64,000 bases of DNA, from NCBI GenBank assembly GCA_027013225.1, contig JALUXU010000069.1, positions 1-64,000 on the forward strand. The letters run 5' to 3'. Made by a program: the position numbers and the translations under genes. The first letter of the stretch is position 1, and every line of letters starts with the position of its first letter. The notes under the pieces are model-generated. The model was not told the DNA's origin and searched no databases. It saw nothing but the letters and a program-made list of their open reading frames with translations. Source of the stretch: Acidihalobacter sp. Lineage in GTDB: Bacteria; Pseudomonadota; Gammaproteobacteria; DSM-5130; Acidihalobacteraceae. Below are positions 8,226 to 17,825 of this stretch, piece after piece.

Positions 8226-9458
8226 TCATGAAAACGCCGCTTTCGCCCGTGATCTCGCCGCCAACAGGCTGCCCGGCGGAGCATTTTGGTCAAAATACTC
8301 CACGATGCCGGCATGCAACGCTCTGGCCATACGTTGCTGGAAAGCGGCCGTGCGCAACAATCGTTCTTCTGCAGGGTTAGAAATAAAGGCCGTTTCAACG
8401 AGAGCGGAAGGAATGTCGGGAGACTTAAGCACCACGAACGCCGCGCGTTCGATGGTACGCGAATGCAAGCGTATGACTTTGTTGATATTGGATTTCAGGT
8501 GCTCGCCCAGTTTGAAGCTTGCTTCCCGCGTTGCCCTCTGAGCCAGATCGACCAACACCGAAGCCACCTCGTTGCCCTTGTTAGAAAGATTGACGCCAGC
8601 GACCCGGTCGACCTCGTTCTGACGTTGCGCCAACAGGCGCGCTGCCTCAGATGAAGCGCCTCGCTCCGAAAGTACATAAACCGTAGACCCCTTCGGATAA
8701 CGATAGGGGGAGGCATCGGCATGAATGGAAACGAAAAGATCGGCTTGTTTTGCTCTGGCTTTCCGCAACCGCTCCCGCAGGCTAACAAATTGATCGCCAC
8801 GGCGAAGCATGTAGGGCCGCATACCGAGCGTTTTGCGAATCAGTGATTCGAGTCGACGGGCGATCTCCAACACTACCGTCTTTTCATACGTACCGCGTTT
8901 GCCGATAGCACCCGGATCCACTCCACCATGCCCCGGATCAATGGCAATCACCACGTCCCGCAGACGTCGGTTGGGCTGTGCCGATCCAGCACTGATTACC
9001 GGCGGGGGCTTGTCACTGGTCGATTCTTCCGTCAAATCGACCACCAATCGATAGCCTTTGCCGGCGTGGTTGGGATTTAACAGCAAACTGCTGGGACGGG
9101 CGGGCGCGGCGAGGTCTAAAACCACTCTAAGATCCGTCGCATGCCGGCGGGCATAACGTATCCCCCTAAGCAGGGCAAGGGGCTTGATGCGGATGTTTTC
9201 CGGAGCGCGCACCCGCTTGAAATCGATCACTACCCGCTCGGGTCGGGAAAGCGTGAACAAGCTATGGGCCACGGGGGCGCTGAGATCGAAGACAACCCGT
9301 GTCGCTTGGCCATACCGGCTGATGCGTACTCCCTTGACCGTGGCCAGGGGAGCGGCCAGAGCGCGCGGACTAACAAGCACTGCCGCCGCTGCGCCCGAAA
9401 TGCCCAACAGCTGGCGCAAGAACAGTCGGCGTTCGTGTTTGTCATCATTCCTGTCCAT
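8226..9458 (-). CDS. amiC: N-acetylmuramoyl-L-alanine amidase, AmiC-like, Tat-exported
   Basis: 410 aa from the ATG at 9456-9458, with GAGGG about 9 bases upstream; a GTG lies directly before it. The N-terminus has a twin-arginine signal (ERRLFLRQLLG, then a hydrophobic stretch ending ALA). An AMIN septal-ring domain follows (about 38-150). The Amidase_3 domain (about 165-390) shows the zinc ligands in DPGHGG, the Glu of TYEK and SIHADA, and the catalytic Glu in VETAFISN. It cleaves the amide bond between MurNAc and the peptide stem to split the septum. The position is that of amiB in the E. coli operon, but the Tat signal and the absence of a C-terminal LysM domain are AmiC features. An IS lies between it and mutL. 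Confidence 0.92.
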   Translation of the reverse strand: MDRNDDKHERRLFLRQLLGISGAAAAVLVSPRALAAPLATVKGVRISRYGQATRVVFDLSAPVAHSLFTLSRPERVVIDFKRVRAPENIRIKPLALLRGIRYARRHATDLRVVLDLAAPARPSSLLLNPNHAGKGYRLVVDLTEESTSDKPPPVISAGSAQPNRRLRDVVIAIDPGHGGVDPGAIGKRGTYEKTVVLEIARRLESLIRKTLGMRPYMLRRGDQFVSLRERLRKARAKQADLFVSIHADASPYRYPKGSTVYVLSERGASSEAARLLAQRQNEVDRVAGVNLSNKGNEVASVLVDLAQRATREASFKLGEHLKSNINKVIRLHSRTIERAAFVVLKSPDIPSALVETAFISNPAEERLLRTAAFQQRMARALHAGIVEYFDQNAPPGSLLAARSRAKAAFS

Positions 9459-9698
9459 CACATGACCCTCACGATGGCGGGCGGTCGTCTCTTTGAACCG
9501 GGATCCTGCTGAATTCGTGAAAATCCCCGGCGGGACGCTTTCCCCAGCCCGACCCTAGCGTTTTGCAAGTCTCTCGATGATCATGCAATCAAGCGCCAAA
9601 TGCAAGTAAAAATTTCTATGATTTATGAAGATAGCCGCCAAACCTGTGCTTTTACTTCAAGACCGGATAGAGGCTTCCAAACAGAATGCTCCATCAGC

Positions 9699-10163
9699 CT
9701 AAGGATGAATCGTTCGCGCAAGCGCTTGCACGAAATCATCCCGGCCGTGGCAGTGAAGAATGCGTCCGGGACGAGCGTACTCAAGCTCCAACGTCAGATC
9801 GGCCGGCAAAAGCAAATCTCCGGCGCGTTCCGGCCACTCGATAAGGGCGATAGCGTCAACACCGAGATAATCGCGTATTCCTATGAACTCGAGCTCTTGC
9901 GGATCGGCCAGGCGATAGAGATCGAAGTGATGCATTGTCCGATCAGCCAGGGTATAACTTTCCACCAGTGTATAAGTGGGGCTACGCACTGCGCCAGTGT
10001 ATCCAAGCGCGCGCAAATAGGCTCGAACCAGGCTGGTTTTCCCCGCTCCCAGTTCTCCACGCAAGAAAACCCGTGTTCCAGGAATCAATAGTTCCGCCAG
10101 AGGCGCTCCGAGCGCTGCGGTAGCCGCCTCGTCAGGCAAGTGAATCGTCGACATAGCCATCAT
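9699..10163 (-). CDS. tsaE: TsaE, tRNA threonylcarbamoyladenosine ATPase subunit
   Basis: 154 aa. The Walker A is GELGAGKTS (about 36-44), followed by VRSPTYTLVESY and HFDLYRL, both family signatures, and ALIEWPER. TsaE binds the TsaB-TsaD pair and supplies the ATPase needed for t6A37 synthesis in ANN-decoding tRNAs. Two further ATGs lie within the first four codons, so the exact start is uncertain. It is followed by a 240-bp gap before the amidase gene, longer than elsewhere in the series, so the amidase may have its own promoter. Confidence 0.95.
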   Translation of the reverse strand: MMAMSTIHLPDEAATAALGAPLAELLIPGTRVFLRGELGAGKTSLVRAYLRALGYTGAVRSPTYTLVESYTLADRTMHHFDLYRLADPQELEFIGIRDYLGVDAIALIEWPERAGDLLLPADLTLELEYARPGRILHCHGRDDFVQALARTIHP

Positions 10164-10292
10164 GCGGTCTAGGTAATATTCTTTTTTCCATTAAATAAAC
10201 ACCTCATTTCACGAGGCTGACGCGAATCTTGACCTTCACTTTCGCGCTCCTCTCAACAGCACGATCGGCTTTTGTTAAGCTTTCGGGAATCA

Positions 10293-11753
10293 CTAAGGAT
10301 TGATCAGTCGTGGAATTTCAATCGCCACATCTCCAGCCAGCAAACCGCGTTGGCCATGCTTAAGGGCAGCCACATCGCCCGCCGAGGCATGCAGGCAAAC
10401 GCCTTCGCGGGCCGCCTCGGCCGGAGGCAATCCCTGAGCCATCAAGGCAGCGATGATTCCAGTCAGGACATCGCCCATGCCGGCTGTAGCCATGCCTGGA
10501 TTGCCTGCTGCGCATACCGTAACTTCCTCTCTCGCCTGCACCAGCGTTCCCGCCCCCTTGAGCACGCAGACACCGCCATAACGGCCACTGATTTCCCGGA
10601 CGGCCGCAAAGCGGTCAAGCTGCACTTCTGCAGCACTGACGCCAAGCAAGCGGCCCGCTTCGGCAGGGTGAGGGGTCAGCACCCAGTCATCACGGCACAA
10701 GGGCGACTTTGCAAGGCGATTCAGTCCATCGGCATCGACTACCAAAGGTTTGCTTTCGCTCGTCACGCGGCTCCACAGCGCATCCCCCCATTCATCCAGC
10801 CCCATCCCCGGCCCGAGCGCCAACACGTCTGCCTTGGCCAGCAGAGGAGCAAGCGCATTTTCTCCTGAAATGCCACGCACCATCAATTCCCAGCGGCCGC
10901 TGTTGAGAAAAGAAGCATGCGCTGGATGCGTAGCGACGGTGACCAGACCGGCTCCGGTACGCAAAGCCGCCTCTCCTGCCAGGCGAACGGCGCCCGACAT
11001 GCCGGGCGCACCGCCTATGAGCAGGACATGACCATTTTCCCCCTTGTGAGATGATGGCGGGCGGGGTGGCAAAGGGCGAGATCCTTGCCGCAGAAAAGCA
11101 GCGGGAGCAAGGCGGGCGACGGCTTCAGGCGGCACATCCAAATCGGCGAAGACTGTTTCACCGCAGCAATCTGGCCCCAAACCCGTGTACAGCCCCCGCT
11201 TGCGCACGATAAAGCTCACCGTGAGAGCCGCACGCACCGTCACTCCTGGCGCGCTGCCCCGATCTGCATCCAGACCCGAAGGCACGTCCAGGGCCAACAC
11301 GTCTCGCCCCTCCAGAGCCTCAATGGCCGCCGCCCACTCTCCCTGGGGCGCGCGCGCAAGGCCCGTACCAAACAAACCATCCACATACAATGACGTCGAA
11401 GGCAGAGTGCCAGCGAACGACTCGACTCTACCGCCACAGGCCAGCCAATCAGCCAGAGCAAGGGAAGCTTCGCTGCCAGAATGGGGCCCACGGCCGAGCA
11501 TCACCACGCGCACCTCGAGGCCAGCGGCATGCGCCAGACGAGCCAGCACCAGCCCGTCGCCTCCATTATTGCCACTGCCGCAAACCACGCACAGCGATTG
11601 AGCCATGGGCCAGCGCCGGCGCAAGGCAACATAAGCCGCCTCGCCCGCGCGTTGCATCAAGTCATAGCCGGCGTAACCGAACTCCGTGATCAAACGTCGG
11701 TCGATGATGCGGGATTGCTCGGCGGTAAACAGCGGATAAATAGCGTCTTGCAT
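10293..11753 (-). CDS. nnr: Bifunctional NAD(P)H-hydrate epimerase / dehydratase
   Basis: 486 aa from the ATG at 11751-11753 (MQDAIYPLFTAEQ). The frame is open further upstream but that part has no family similarity and crosses the divergent queG promoter. The N-terminal YjeF_N epimerase domain has GSGNNGGDG (59-67). The C-terminal ADP-dependent dehydratase domain has the KGAGTLV strand and the GNPGMATAGMGDVLTG signature. The enzyme repairs NADH and NADPH damaged by hydration. It is first in the nnr-tsaE-ami-mutL series and divergent from queG, as in E. coli. Confidence 0.95.
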   Translation of the reverse strand: MQDAIYPLFTAEQSRIIDRRLITEFGYAGYDLMQRAGEAAYVALRRRWPMAQSLCVVCGSGNNGGDGLVLARLAHAAGLEVRVVMLGRGPHSGSEASLALADWLACGGRVESFAGTLPSTSLYVDGLFGTGLARAPQGEWAAAIEALEGRDVLALDVPSGLDADRGSAPGVTVRAALTVSFIVRKRGLYTGLGPDCCGETVFADLDVPPEAVARLAPAAFLRQGSRPLPPRPPSSHKGENGHVLLIGGAPGMSGAVRLAGEAALRTGAGLVTVATHPAHASFLNSGRWELMVRGISGENALAPLLAKADVLALGPGMGLDEWGDALWSRVTSESKPLVVDADGLNRLAKSPLCRDDWVLTPHPAEAGRLLGVSAAEVQLDRFAAVREISGRYGGVCVLKGAGTLVQAREEVTVCAAGNPGMATAGMGDVLTGIIAALMAQGLPPAEAAREGVCLHASAGDVAALKHGQRGLLAGDVAIEIPRLINP

Positions 11754-11804
11754 GCGGTAAAGTATAACCGCAATCATTCCAAAGTCTGCGCAAACAAAGT
11801 CCAC

Positions 11805-12896
11805 ATGAATCCCGTCACACCCGCTCAAGCCGAAGAACTCGCCCAGCGCATAAAAGCATGGGCGCGGGAACTTGGTTTTTTGGCGTGCGGGATCTCGGAC
11901 ACGCATCTTGAAGACGCCGAAACACGCCTGCAGAAGTGGCTGTCAGAGGGCATGCATGGCGAGATGGCGTGGATGGCGCGGCATGAAACCAAGCGCAGCC
12001 GTCCCTCAGAACTGGTGCCGGGCACCGTGCGGGTGATTTCGGTGCGCATGGATTATCTGCCGCCCGCCGGCGCGGATGCCGAAACGGTGCTGAACGTGCC
12101 GACCGCCGGCTACGTTTCGCGCTATGCGCTGGGTCGGGATTACCACAAGCTCATGCGCAAGCGCCTTCAGCGGCTGGCAGAACGCATCAGCGCAAGCATC
12201 GGCCCGTTCGGCTATCGCGCCTTCGTGGACAGCGCGCCGGTGATGGAAAAGCCCCTGGCGCAAAAGGCAGGGCTGGGCTGGATAGGCAAGCACACCAATC
12301 TGCTCGCACGCGAAGCCGGCTCCTGGTTTTTCCTGGGCGAGCTCTACACCGACCTGCCATTGCCGGTGGATACCCCGGGCGAGGCGCACTGCGGGCGCTG
12401 CATGGCCTGCCTGGATATTTGCCCCACGCAAGCCATCGTCGCGCCCTACCGCTTGGATGCGCGGCGCTGTATTTCTTATCTGACGATCGAGCTAAAAGGG
12501 GCCATTCCGATGGAATTCCGCCCTCTTGTCGGCAATCGCATTTACGGCTGTGACGATTGCCAACTGGTATGTCCATGGAACCGTTTCGCCCAAACGAGCA
12601 AAGAACCCGATTTCGCTCCCCGTCACGCGCTGGACGCGCCGAGGCTTGTGGAGCTGTTCGCCTGGAGCGAAGCCGAATTTCTCGCCCGCACCGAAGGCTC
12701 GGCCATCCGCCGCATCGGCCATGAGCGTTGGCTGCGCAACATCGCCGTGGCCTTGGGAAACGCGCCGGGCACGCCGGAGGTGATCGCGGCGCTCGAGGAA
12801 CGCGCCGACCATCCTTCGCCGCTGGTGCGCGAGCACGTGGGCTGGGCGCTAGCCCGCCACCGGCGCCGACTCAGCGCAGGTGCTTATAGTGATTGA
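11805..12896 (+). CDS. queG: QueG, epoxyqueuosine reductase
   Basis: 363 aa from the ATG at 11805-11807 ([11 protein letters not shown]). The catalytic Asp is D142 in VDSAPVMEK. Two Cys clusters, [12 protein letters not shown] (from 196) and [11 protein letters not shown] (from 249), bind two 4Fe-4S centres. C-terminal HEAT-like repeats contact tRNA. The cobalamin-dependent enzyme performs the last step of queuosine formation at the wobble base of GUN-decoding tRNAs. It is divergent from nnr across 51 bp. Its last 26 bases overlap the 3' end of pgi on the other strand. Confidence 0.95.
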   Translation: MNPVTPAQAEELAQRIKAWARELGFLACGISDTHLEDAETRLQKWLSEGMHGEMAWMARHETKRSRPSELVPGTVRVISVRMDYLPPAGADAETVLNVPTAGYVSRYALGRDYHKLMRKRLQRLAERISASIGPFGYRAFVDSAPVMEKPLAQKAGLGWIGKHTNLLAREAGSWFFLGELYTDLPLPVDTPGEAHCGRCMACLDICPTQAIVAPYRLDARRCISYLTIELKGAIPMEFRPLVGNRIYGCDDCQLVCPWNRFAQTSKEPDFAPRHALDAPRLVELFAWSEAEFLARTEGSAIRRIGHERWLRNIAVALGNAPGTPEVIAALEERADHPSPLVREHVGWALARHRRRLSAGAYSD

Positions 12897-14511
12897 TCAG
12901 GCCGTTGGTCGAGCTGTCGTGACTCGTCACCGGCCGCTCGTCGGCGAGTTCAGGCAGGATCGTGCGCGCTAGTTGCTTGCCCAGTTCCACGCCCCACTGG
13001 TCGAAGGAGTCGATGCCCCAGATCACGCCCTGCACGAAAATCTTGTGCTCATACAGGGCGATCAGCCGCCCCAGGCTGTAGGGTGTGATTTTTTCCATCA
13101 GCAATGAATTGCTTGGGCGGTTGCCGGGCATGACCTTGTGCGGGGCGAGGCGGTGCGCCGCGGCTTCGTCCATGCCCTGGGCCAGCAGCTCTGCGGTCAC
13201 CTCTTCCAGCGTGCGCCCTCGCATCAGCGCCTCGGGCTGGGCGAAGAAGTTGGACAGCAGGATGCGATGATGCTCTCCGACCGGATTGTGCGAAACCGCC
13301 GGCGCGATGAAATCGCAGGGGATCAGGCGCGTGCCCTGGTGGATGAGCTGATAGAAGGCGTGCTGGCCATTGGTGCCCGGCTCGCCCCACACCACCGGCC
13401 CGGTGGCGAAGTCCACCGCCCGCCCTTCGCGGTCCACATGCTTGCCGTTGCTCTCCATGTCGCCCTGCTGGAAATAGGCGGGGAAGCGCTCCAGATACTG
13501 GTCGTAGGGCAGGACGGCGTGGGTTTCTGCGCCGAAAAAGTTGATGTACCAAATGCCGATCAAGGCCAGAATCACCGGCATGTTCTCATCAAGCGGCGTC
13601 AGCCGGAAATGTTCGTCCATGGCGTGGGCGCCTTCGAGCAATGCCTCGAAACGGTCCATGCCGATGTACAGGGCGATGGACAGGCCGACCGCCGACCACA
13701 GGGAATAACGTCCGCCCACCCAGTCCCAGAACCGGAACATGTGATCGGTGTCGATGCCGAACTCGCGCACGCCCCGCTCGTTGGTGGACACGGCCACGAA
13801 ATGCCGCGCCACCGCCGCCTCGTCCTCATGGTAGTCGAGTAGCCACTCGCGCGCGGTGTGAGCGTTGGTCAGGGTTTCCTGGGTGGTGAAGGTCTTGGAA
13901 ACGACCACGAACAGCACCGTTTCCGGATCGACTTTGCGGAAGGTCTCGCGGATGGCGGTGCCGTCCACATTGGAGACGAAATGCACGTTCAGCCGCGGAT
14001 GGCCGTAGGGCGTGAGGGCGCGGCAGACCATTTCCGGCCCCAGATGGGAGCCGCCGATGCCGATGTTGACCACGTCGGTGATGGGCTTGCCGGTGAATCC
14101 CGTCCACTGCCCGGAATGGACCTTATCTACAAACCGGCGCATCTGCGCCAGCACCGCATTGACCTCGGGCATCACGTCCTTTCCCTGGTCGTAGATGGGG
14201 CGATTGGAGCGGTTGCGTAAAGCCACGTGCAGCACCGCACGGTCTTCGCTGACGTTGATATGTTCGCCTGCGAACATCTTGTCCCGCCACAACTCGACCT
14301 CGCGCTCGCGCGCCAGTTCCAGCAGCAGATCGAGGGTTTCGCGGTTGATGCGGTTCTTGGAATAGTCCAGCAGCAGATCGTCCATGCGTAGCGAGAAATG
14401 CTCGAAACGGTGCGGGTCAGCGGCGAACAGGCCGCGCATGTGCATGTCGCGCACGGTTTCGTAGTGCGCCCGCAGACGCTGCCAGATCTTCAAATGGTTA
14501 AGTTCGCTCAT
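12871..14511 (-). CDS. pgi: Glucose-6-phosphate isomerase
   Basis: 546 aa, the normal length. The SIS-fold enzyme shows [21 protein letters not shown] and, near the C-terminus, the family signature [12 protein letters not shown]. It interconverts glucose 6-phosphate and fructose 6-phosphate in the cytoplasm. The ATG overlaps the zwf stop (14508-14511), so the two are coupled and form a zwf-pgi operon. The 3' end is antisense to the last codons of queG. Confidence 0.97.
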   Translation of the reverse strand: MSELNHLKIWQRLRAHYETVRDMHMRGLFAADPHRFEHFSLRMDDLLLDYSKNRINRETLDLLLELAREREVELWRDKMFAGEHINVSEDRAVLHVALRNRSNRPIYDQGKDVMPEVNAVLAQMRRFVDKVHSGQWTGFTGKPITDVVNIGIGGSHLGPEMVCRALTPYGHPRLNVHFVSNVDGTAIRETFRKVDPETVLFVVVSKTFTTQETLTNAHTAREWLLDYHEDEAAVARHFVAVSTNERGVREFGIDTDHMFRFWDWVGGRYSLWSAVGLSIALYIGMDRFEALLEGAHAMDEHFRLTPLDENMPVILALIGIWYINFFGAETHAVLPYDQYLERFPAYFQQGDMESNGKHVDREGRAVDFATGPVVWGEPGTNGQHAFYQLIHQGTRLIPCDFIAPAVSHNPVGEHHRILLSNFFAQPEALMRGRTLEEVTAELLAQGMDEAAAHRLAPHKVMPGNRPSNSLLMEKITPYSLGRLIALYEHKIFVQGVIWGIDSFDQWGVELGKQLARTILPELADERPVTSHDSSTNGLINHYKHLR

Positions 14512-16019
14512 TTCGGATAGGCCTCCTGTTCGTAGGCAGCCAGATCGATCGCATTGCGCCAGCGCTGATCCTCGCGATCGAACAGCCGGTTGGCTTCGCG
14601 CGGGCCCCAGCTGCCCGCAGGATAGGTGTGGATGAAATCACGCTCGATGGCCCAGACCCGCAGCACCGGATCGACCACCCGCCAGGCCCAGGCCACCTCG
14701 TCGTAGCGTAGAAACAGGGAATGATCGCCCTCGATCACGTCCAGCAGCAGGGCTTCGTAGGCGCCGAGCTGGCCCGCATCGGGCGCCGCATAACTGGCAT
14801 CGAGCTGCACGGTGCGAGTGCGCATTTCCAGTCCCGATTCCTTGACCTGCAATTCAATGCGCATGCATTCTTCCGGCTGGATGCCCAGTAACAGCCAGTT
14901 GGGCTTGAGCGCTTCCACCGCCGTCTCGCGAAACAATTGCTGCGGTGGATGCTTGAAGCGAATGGCGATCATCGAAGTATCGGCTGCCATGCGCTTGCCG
15001 GTGCGCAAATAAAAAGACACGCCCCGCCAGCGCCAATTGTCGATATACAGCTTTAAGGCGGCGAAGGTTTCAGTGGCGCTGTCGGATGGCACATCCTCTT
15101 CCTCGAGATAACCCGGCACCGCTTCGCCATCCACAACACCACGTGCATACTGGGCGCGGAAAGCATGAGCATGTACCGCCGACGGTGGAATCGGCCGGAT
15201 CGAACGCAAAACCTTTACCTTTTCATCCCGTAAGGCTTCGGCTTCCATGCATGCCGGCGGCTCCATGGCAACCAGTGTCAGCATTTGCATCAGGTGGCTC
15301 TGGATCATGTCGCGTAATGCGCCCGCACCGTCGTAATATTCAGCCCGCCCGCCGACACCTTGGCGCTCGGCATGAATGATCTGCACATGGTCGATGTAGT
15401 TGCGGTTCCACAACGGCTCAAGCAAAAGATTGGCGAAACGGAACACCAGTATATTCTGGATAGTCTCTTTACCCAGATAATGATCGATGCGAAAAATCTG
15501 TTCTTCCTGGAAGTACTTGTGTAGATTACTGTCGAGCATTTGAGCGCTCTCCAGGTCATACCCGAACGGTTTCTCCACCACAAGCCTCCGCCAACTGCCC
15601 GGCCTTTCCTGATTGAGGCCGGCCTTTGCGAGATTTTTACTTACAGCAGCGAACTCGGACGGAGGGATGGCGAGATAAAACACAAGATTGTCCGCCGGCA
15701 AATCCGGATCGCCATTCAGTCTGACCGTCAATGCCTCATAACAGCCTTGTTGACGCAAATCGCCTTCCATAAAATGCAAACGCCGGGCAAAACGGCCGAA
15801 GACCGCGGTGTCGAAGGCATTGCCGAAACTGACGCTCAAAGCGGCTTCCACCTCTCCTCGCCAAAGATCATCGTCCCAATCGCGGCGCCCCACGCCGATC
15901 ACCGCCACATCGGGAGGCAAGGATTCGGCCTTTTCCAAACGATACAGCGCCGGCAAGAGCTTGTTGACCGACAAATTGCCGGTAGCCCCAAAAATCACGA
16001 AACTGCAGGCCTTTTGCAT
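14508..16019 (-). CDS. zwf: Glucose-6-phosphate 1-dehydrogenase
   Basis: 503 aa. The nucleotide-binding motif is GATGNLS (11-17; GASGDL in most members), followed by VVEKPFG and the active-site signature RIDHYLGKE with its catalytic His. It oxidises glucose 6-phosphate to 6-phosphogluconolactone and makes NADPH, the entry to the oxidative pentose phosphate or Entner-Doudoroff route. It shares a transcript with pgi, so one operon controls the G6P branch point. Upstream a short dyad (16034-16039 / 16047-16052, AATCCT / AGGATT) could be an operator. It is divergent from glgA. Confidence 0.97.
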   Translation of the reverse strand: MQKACSFVIFGATGNLSVNKLLPALYRLEKAESLPPDVAVIGVGRRDWDDDLWRGEVEAALSVSFGNAFDTAVFGRFARRLHFMEGDLRQQGCYEALTVRLNGDPDLPADNLVFYLAIPPSEFAAVSKNLAKAGLNQERPGSWRRLVVEKPFGYDLESAQMLDSNLHKYFQEEQIFRIDHYLGKETIQNILVFRFANLLLEPLWNRNYIDHVQIIHAERQGVGGRAEYYDGAGALRDMIQSHLMQMLTLVAMEPPACMEAEALRDEKVKVLRSIRPIPPSAVHAHAFRAQYARGVVDGEAVPGYLEEEDVPSDSATETFAALKLYIDNWRWRGVSFYLRTGKRMAADTSMIAIRFKHPPQQLFRETAVEALKPNWLLLGIQPEECMRIELQVKESGLEMRTRTVQLDASYAAPDAGQLGAYEALLLDVIEGDHSLFLRYDEVAWAWRVVDPVLRVWAIERDFIHTYPAGSWGPREANRLFDREDQRWRNAIDLAAYEQEAYPK

Positions 16020-16159
16020 AGCTTCACCTCAATAATCCTCGATATCAGGATTGTAACGGCTTATGGAACGCATGTCCGGCCCAACTATGGACAAGCAGTA
16101 GCGTGGCGGCAAGAATAAGGCATTGAATTTTATGTCCTCACAAACCCCTGGAGTTGGGC

Positions 16160-17602
16160 ATGCGTATCCTTTTCGCCAGCAGCGAAGCGCGATCTCTCAT
16201 CAAAACCGGTGGCCTGGCCGATGTCAGTGCCGACCTACCCACCGCTCTTTCTGAACTCGGTCATGAAGTTCGATTGGTATTACCGGCCTATCTCGATAGC
16301 AAGGCGAAACACGCCTGGAAAAAGCTGGGCACACTCGCTCTGCCCCCTCCTTTTCCGCCCGTCGAGGTACTCGAGGGCATTTTGCCCGACAGCCAGGTAA
16401 GCGTCTGGCTGATCGATGCCCCTTTGTATTTCGACCGCGCTGGCAATCCCTATCTCTCGCCGGATGGGCATGAATGGCCGGATAATCACTTGCGTTTCGG
16501 GCTTTTCGGTCAAGCCATCGCCGACCTGGCACTGGGTGGCGCTCCCACGCACTGGCGCCCTGACATCCTCCATTGCAACGATTGGCAAACGGGGCTTGCG
16601 CCGGCATTGCTCTCCGATCGGCCTCATCGACCGGGTTGCGTATTCACCATTCACAATCTCGCCTATCAAGGACTGTTCCCGCGCTCGGCTTTCGATGAAC
16701 TCGAACTCCCCCATCATCTGTGGAATCCAGAAGCGCTGGAATTCTACGGCCAACTCTCTTTCATCAAGGGAGGCATTGCTTTTGCTGACCGCCTGACGAC
16801 GGTGAGTCCCACCTATGCACGGGAAATCCTCACTCCCGAACAAGGCGGCGGCCTGGAGGGGCTGCTGGCGAAGCGGGCGAATGTATTGACTGGCATTCTC
16901 AACGGCATAGACACTCATCTATGGGATCCACGGCATGATCGCTTCATTGCTCACCTCTACGACCCCACCGATCGCGCCGCGAAAGCCGTCAATACCTCAG
17001 CCCTGCGAACCGCATTGGGGTTGGAAAACATCGCCAGCCTCCCCTTGCTGGCTCACATCGGACGCCTGGTCGAACAAAAAGGCATCGACCTGATACTCAC
17101 GGCGCTAGAACCTCTGCTAGCAGCCGGACGTGCCCAGGCAGTGATTCTGGGCAGTGGCGAAAAACGCTTCGAACAGGGACTGGAGAAACTGGCGATGCGC
17201 TATCCCCGTATGATCGCTACCCGAATCGGCTACGACGAAGCGCTGGCACATCGTATCGAGGCAAGCGCCGATGCCTTTCTCATGCCGTCGCGTTTCGAAC
17301 CCTGCGGCCTTAATCAGATGTATAGCCTGCGCTACGGCACCGTGCCCATCGTCAGGCGCACCGGCGGCCTCGCCGATACGGTTATCGATGCCTCTCCCGA
17401 AGCACTCTTGGAGGGCAAGGCCAATGGATTCGTCTTCGACGAAATCAGCAGCGCCGCCCTGTCGGTGGCGATTGAACGGGCGCTGGACGCCTGGCACAAA
17501 CCCGACCTCTGGGCGGCACTGGTCGCCGCCGGCAGCGCCTGCGAATGCGATTGGCGAACGCGCGCCAGGGAATATGTGGAGCTTTACCGCCGCATGCTCT
17601 GA
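16160..17602 (+). CDS. glgA: Glycogen synthase (ADP-glucose type)
   Basis: 480 aa from the ATG at 16160-16162, with GGAG (16150-16153) correctly spaced; a TTG two codons upstream is less likely. The GT5 N-terminal domain has the ADP-glucose motif KTGGLADV (15-22). The C-terminal GT1-fold domain has GRLVEQKG and PSRFEPCGLNQMYSLRYGT, which contains the donor-site Glu. It lengthens alpha-1,4-glucan chains. No other glg gene is nearby. It is divergent from zwf-pgi, which places glucose-6-phosphate use and storage polymer synthesis side by side. Confidence 0.95.
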   Translation: MRILFASSEARSLIKTGGLADVSADLPTALSELGHEVRLVLPAYLDSKAKHAWKKLGTLALPPPFPPVEVLEGILPDSQVSVWLIDAPLYFDRAGNPYLSPDGHEWPDNHLRFGLFGQAIADLALGGAPTHWRPDILHCNDWQTGLAPALLSDRPHRPGCVFTIHNLAYQGLFPRSAFDELELPHHLWNPEALEFYGQLSFIKGGIAFADRLTTVSPTYAREILTPEQGGGLEGLLAKRANVLTGILNGIDTHLWDPRHDRFIAHLYDPTDRAAKAVNTSALRTALGLENIASLPLLAHIGRLVEQKGIDLILTALEPLLAAGRAQAVILGSGEKRFEQGLEKLAMRYPRMIATRIGYDEALAHRIEASADAFLMPSRFEPCGLNQMYSLRYGTVPIVRRTGGLADTVIDASPEALLEGKANGFVFDEISSAALSVAIERALDAWHKPDLWAALVAAGSACECDWRTRAREYVELYRRML

Positions 17603-17617
17603 ATATCATTCCCACAC

Positions 17618-17651
17618 TTCGGGTTATACTGCGCATGGTTCATAACCCGAA
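17618..17651. terminator. Perfect 10-bp inverted repeat after glgA
   Basis: TTCGGGTTAT (17618-17627) and ATAACCCGAA (17642-17651) form a perfect 10-bp stem with a 14-base loop, 16 bp after the glgA stop and 175 bp before ppc. The following bases (TATTTC) are only weakly U-rich. It may be a glgA terminator or a repressor site for ppc. Confidence 0.5.
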
Positions 17652-17825
17652 TATTTCACATCCATAGGACGCGATGATCGCGCCAGGACGGGCGTTCTCG
17701 GTCGACTATCGACTACATCGAACCGGCCCATTGCTATTTATCTTCCTCAAGGCACGGCAAAATGGCGGGAATAGGCTTATCCATCCCGTATTTTGCTATT
17801 ACACCATGTTGAAAAGAGTCTCGTT

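Noticed and set aside
11754-11906. 51-codon upstream extension of nnr
   Set aside because: No similarity to the family, crosses the divergent queG promoter, and the ATG at 11751-11753 gives the normal N-terminus.
16034-16052. AATCCT/AGGATT dyad upstream of zwf as a HexR-type operator
   Set aside because: The dyad is short and does not match the HexR consensus; kept only as a remark under zwf.
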